From Choristoneura fumiferana (Eukaryota; Arthropoda; Insecta; Lepidoptera; Tortricidae): a stretch of DNA of 64,000 nt. Where the stretch lies: contig NC_133499.1 of assembly GCF_025370935.1 (NCBI RefSeq), forward strand, positions 1,710,582-1,774,581. Direction: 5' to 3'. The stretch's first letter is position 1, and every line of letters starts with the position of its first letter. The translations under genes were made by a program, and so were the position numbers. Shown piece after piece: positions 63,815 to 64,000 of the stretch. The notes beneath the pieces were generated by a model. It made no database searches. It worked only from the letters and a program-made list of their open reading frames with translations, and was not told the DNA's origin.

Positions 63815-64000
63815 ACCCCCGACGCAAAAAGAGGGGTGTTATAAGCTTGACCGCTATGTGTGTCTGTCTGTCTGTGGCACCGTAGCTTTCAAACGGGTGG
63901 ACCGATTTGATTGCGGTTTTTTTTAATTGAAAGCAGGTTTTCTAGCGATGGTTCTTAGACATGTTTTTATCAAAATCGGTTTTTCCGTTTTTGAGATATT
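63815..64000 (+). repeat. cccccgacg-type repeat, runs off the window
   Basis: aacccccgacgcaaaaagag to ttttgagatatt at the last base. Confidence 0.6.

Overview
The window is lepidopteran (moth or butterfly) nuclear DNA. Genes have many short exons with GT-AG introns, and most of the rest is AT-rich sequence packed with foldback elements, tRNA-headed SINEs and 3' ends of non-LTR retrotransposons of the kinds that litter lepidopteran genomes. It is a draft assembly: one N at 7800 and a 100-N gap at 24017-24116.

Layout. 1-7,800: no gene recognised; a cluster of inverted-repeat elements and retroposon tails. 7,839-13,189: a nearly intact Ty3/Gypsy LTR retrotransposon with one 1348-residue Gag-Pol ORF, about 385-bp LTRs and a 4-bp target duplication. 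13.2-32.1 kb: repeats and unassigned sequence, including a 742-bp inverted-repeat transposon (16730-17471), LINE remnants and small MITEs. 32,127-45,360 (+): eleven exons of a fatty acyl-CoA reductase (FAR-A, 451 residues visible; the N-terminal NADP-binding exon or exons were not found). 45.4-57.9 kb: intergenic repeats, with a hAT-like element (51251-53089) that carries a decayed RTE reverse transcriptase. 57,929-63,791 (-): the C-terminal six exons of a second FAR (FAR-B, 255 residues visible), which runs off the right edge. FAR-A and FAR-B are convergent, tail to tail.

Both FARs should reduce fatty acyl-CoA to fatty alcohol with NADPH (alcohol, wax or pheromone precursors), anchored in membranes by their C-terminal segments. 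All exon junctions given here keep the reading frame and use GT/AG sites.

The most unusual structure is in FAR-B. The exon encoding the VPVD segment is present four times head to tail (about 132-bp period, 61608-62130). Only the 5'-most copy keeps a normal acceptor, and each internal junction puts an in-frame TAA at the old donor site. Other notable items are repeat-borne motifs resembling CTCF and YY1 sites, a SINE that shares its 3' end with the local RTE elements, and several clear nested insertions. Repeat boundaries were read by eye and are approximate unless a target duplication is stated.
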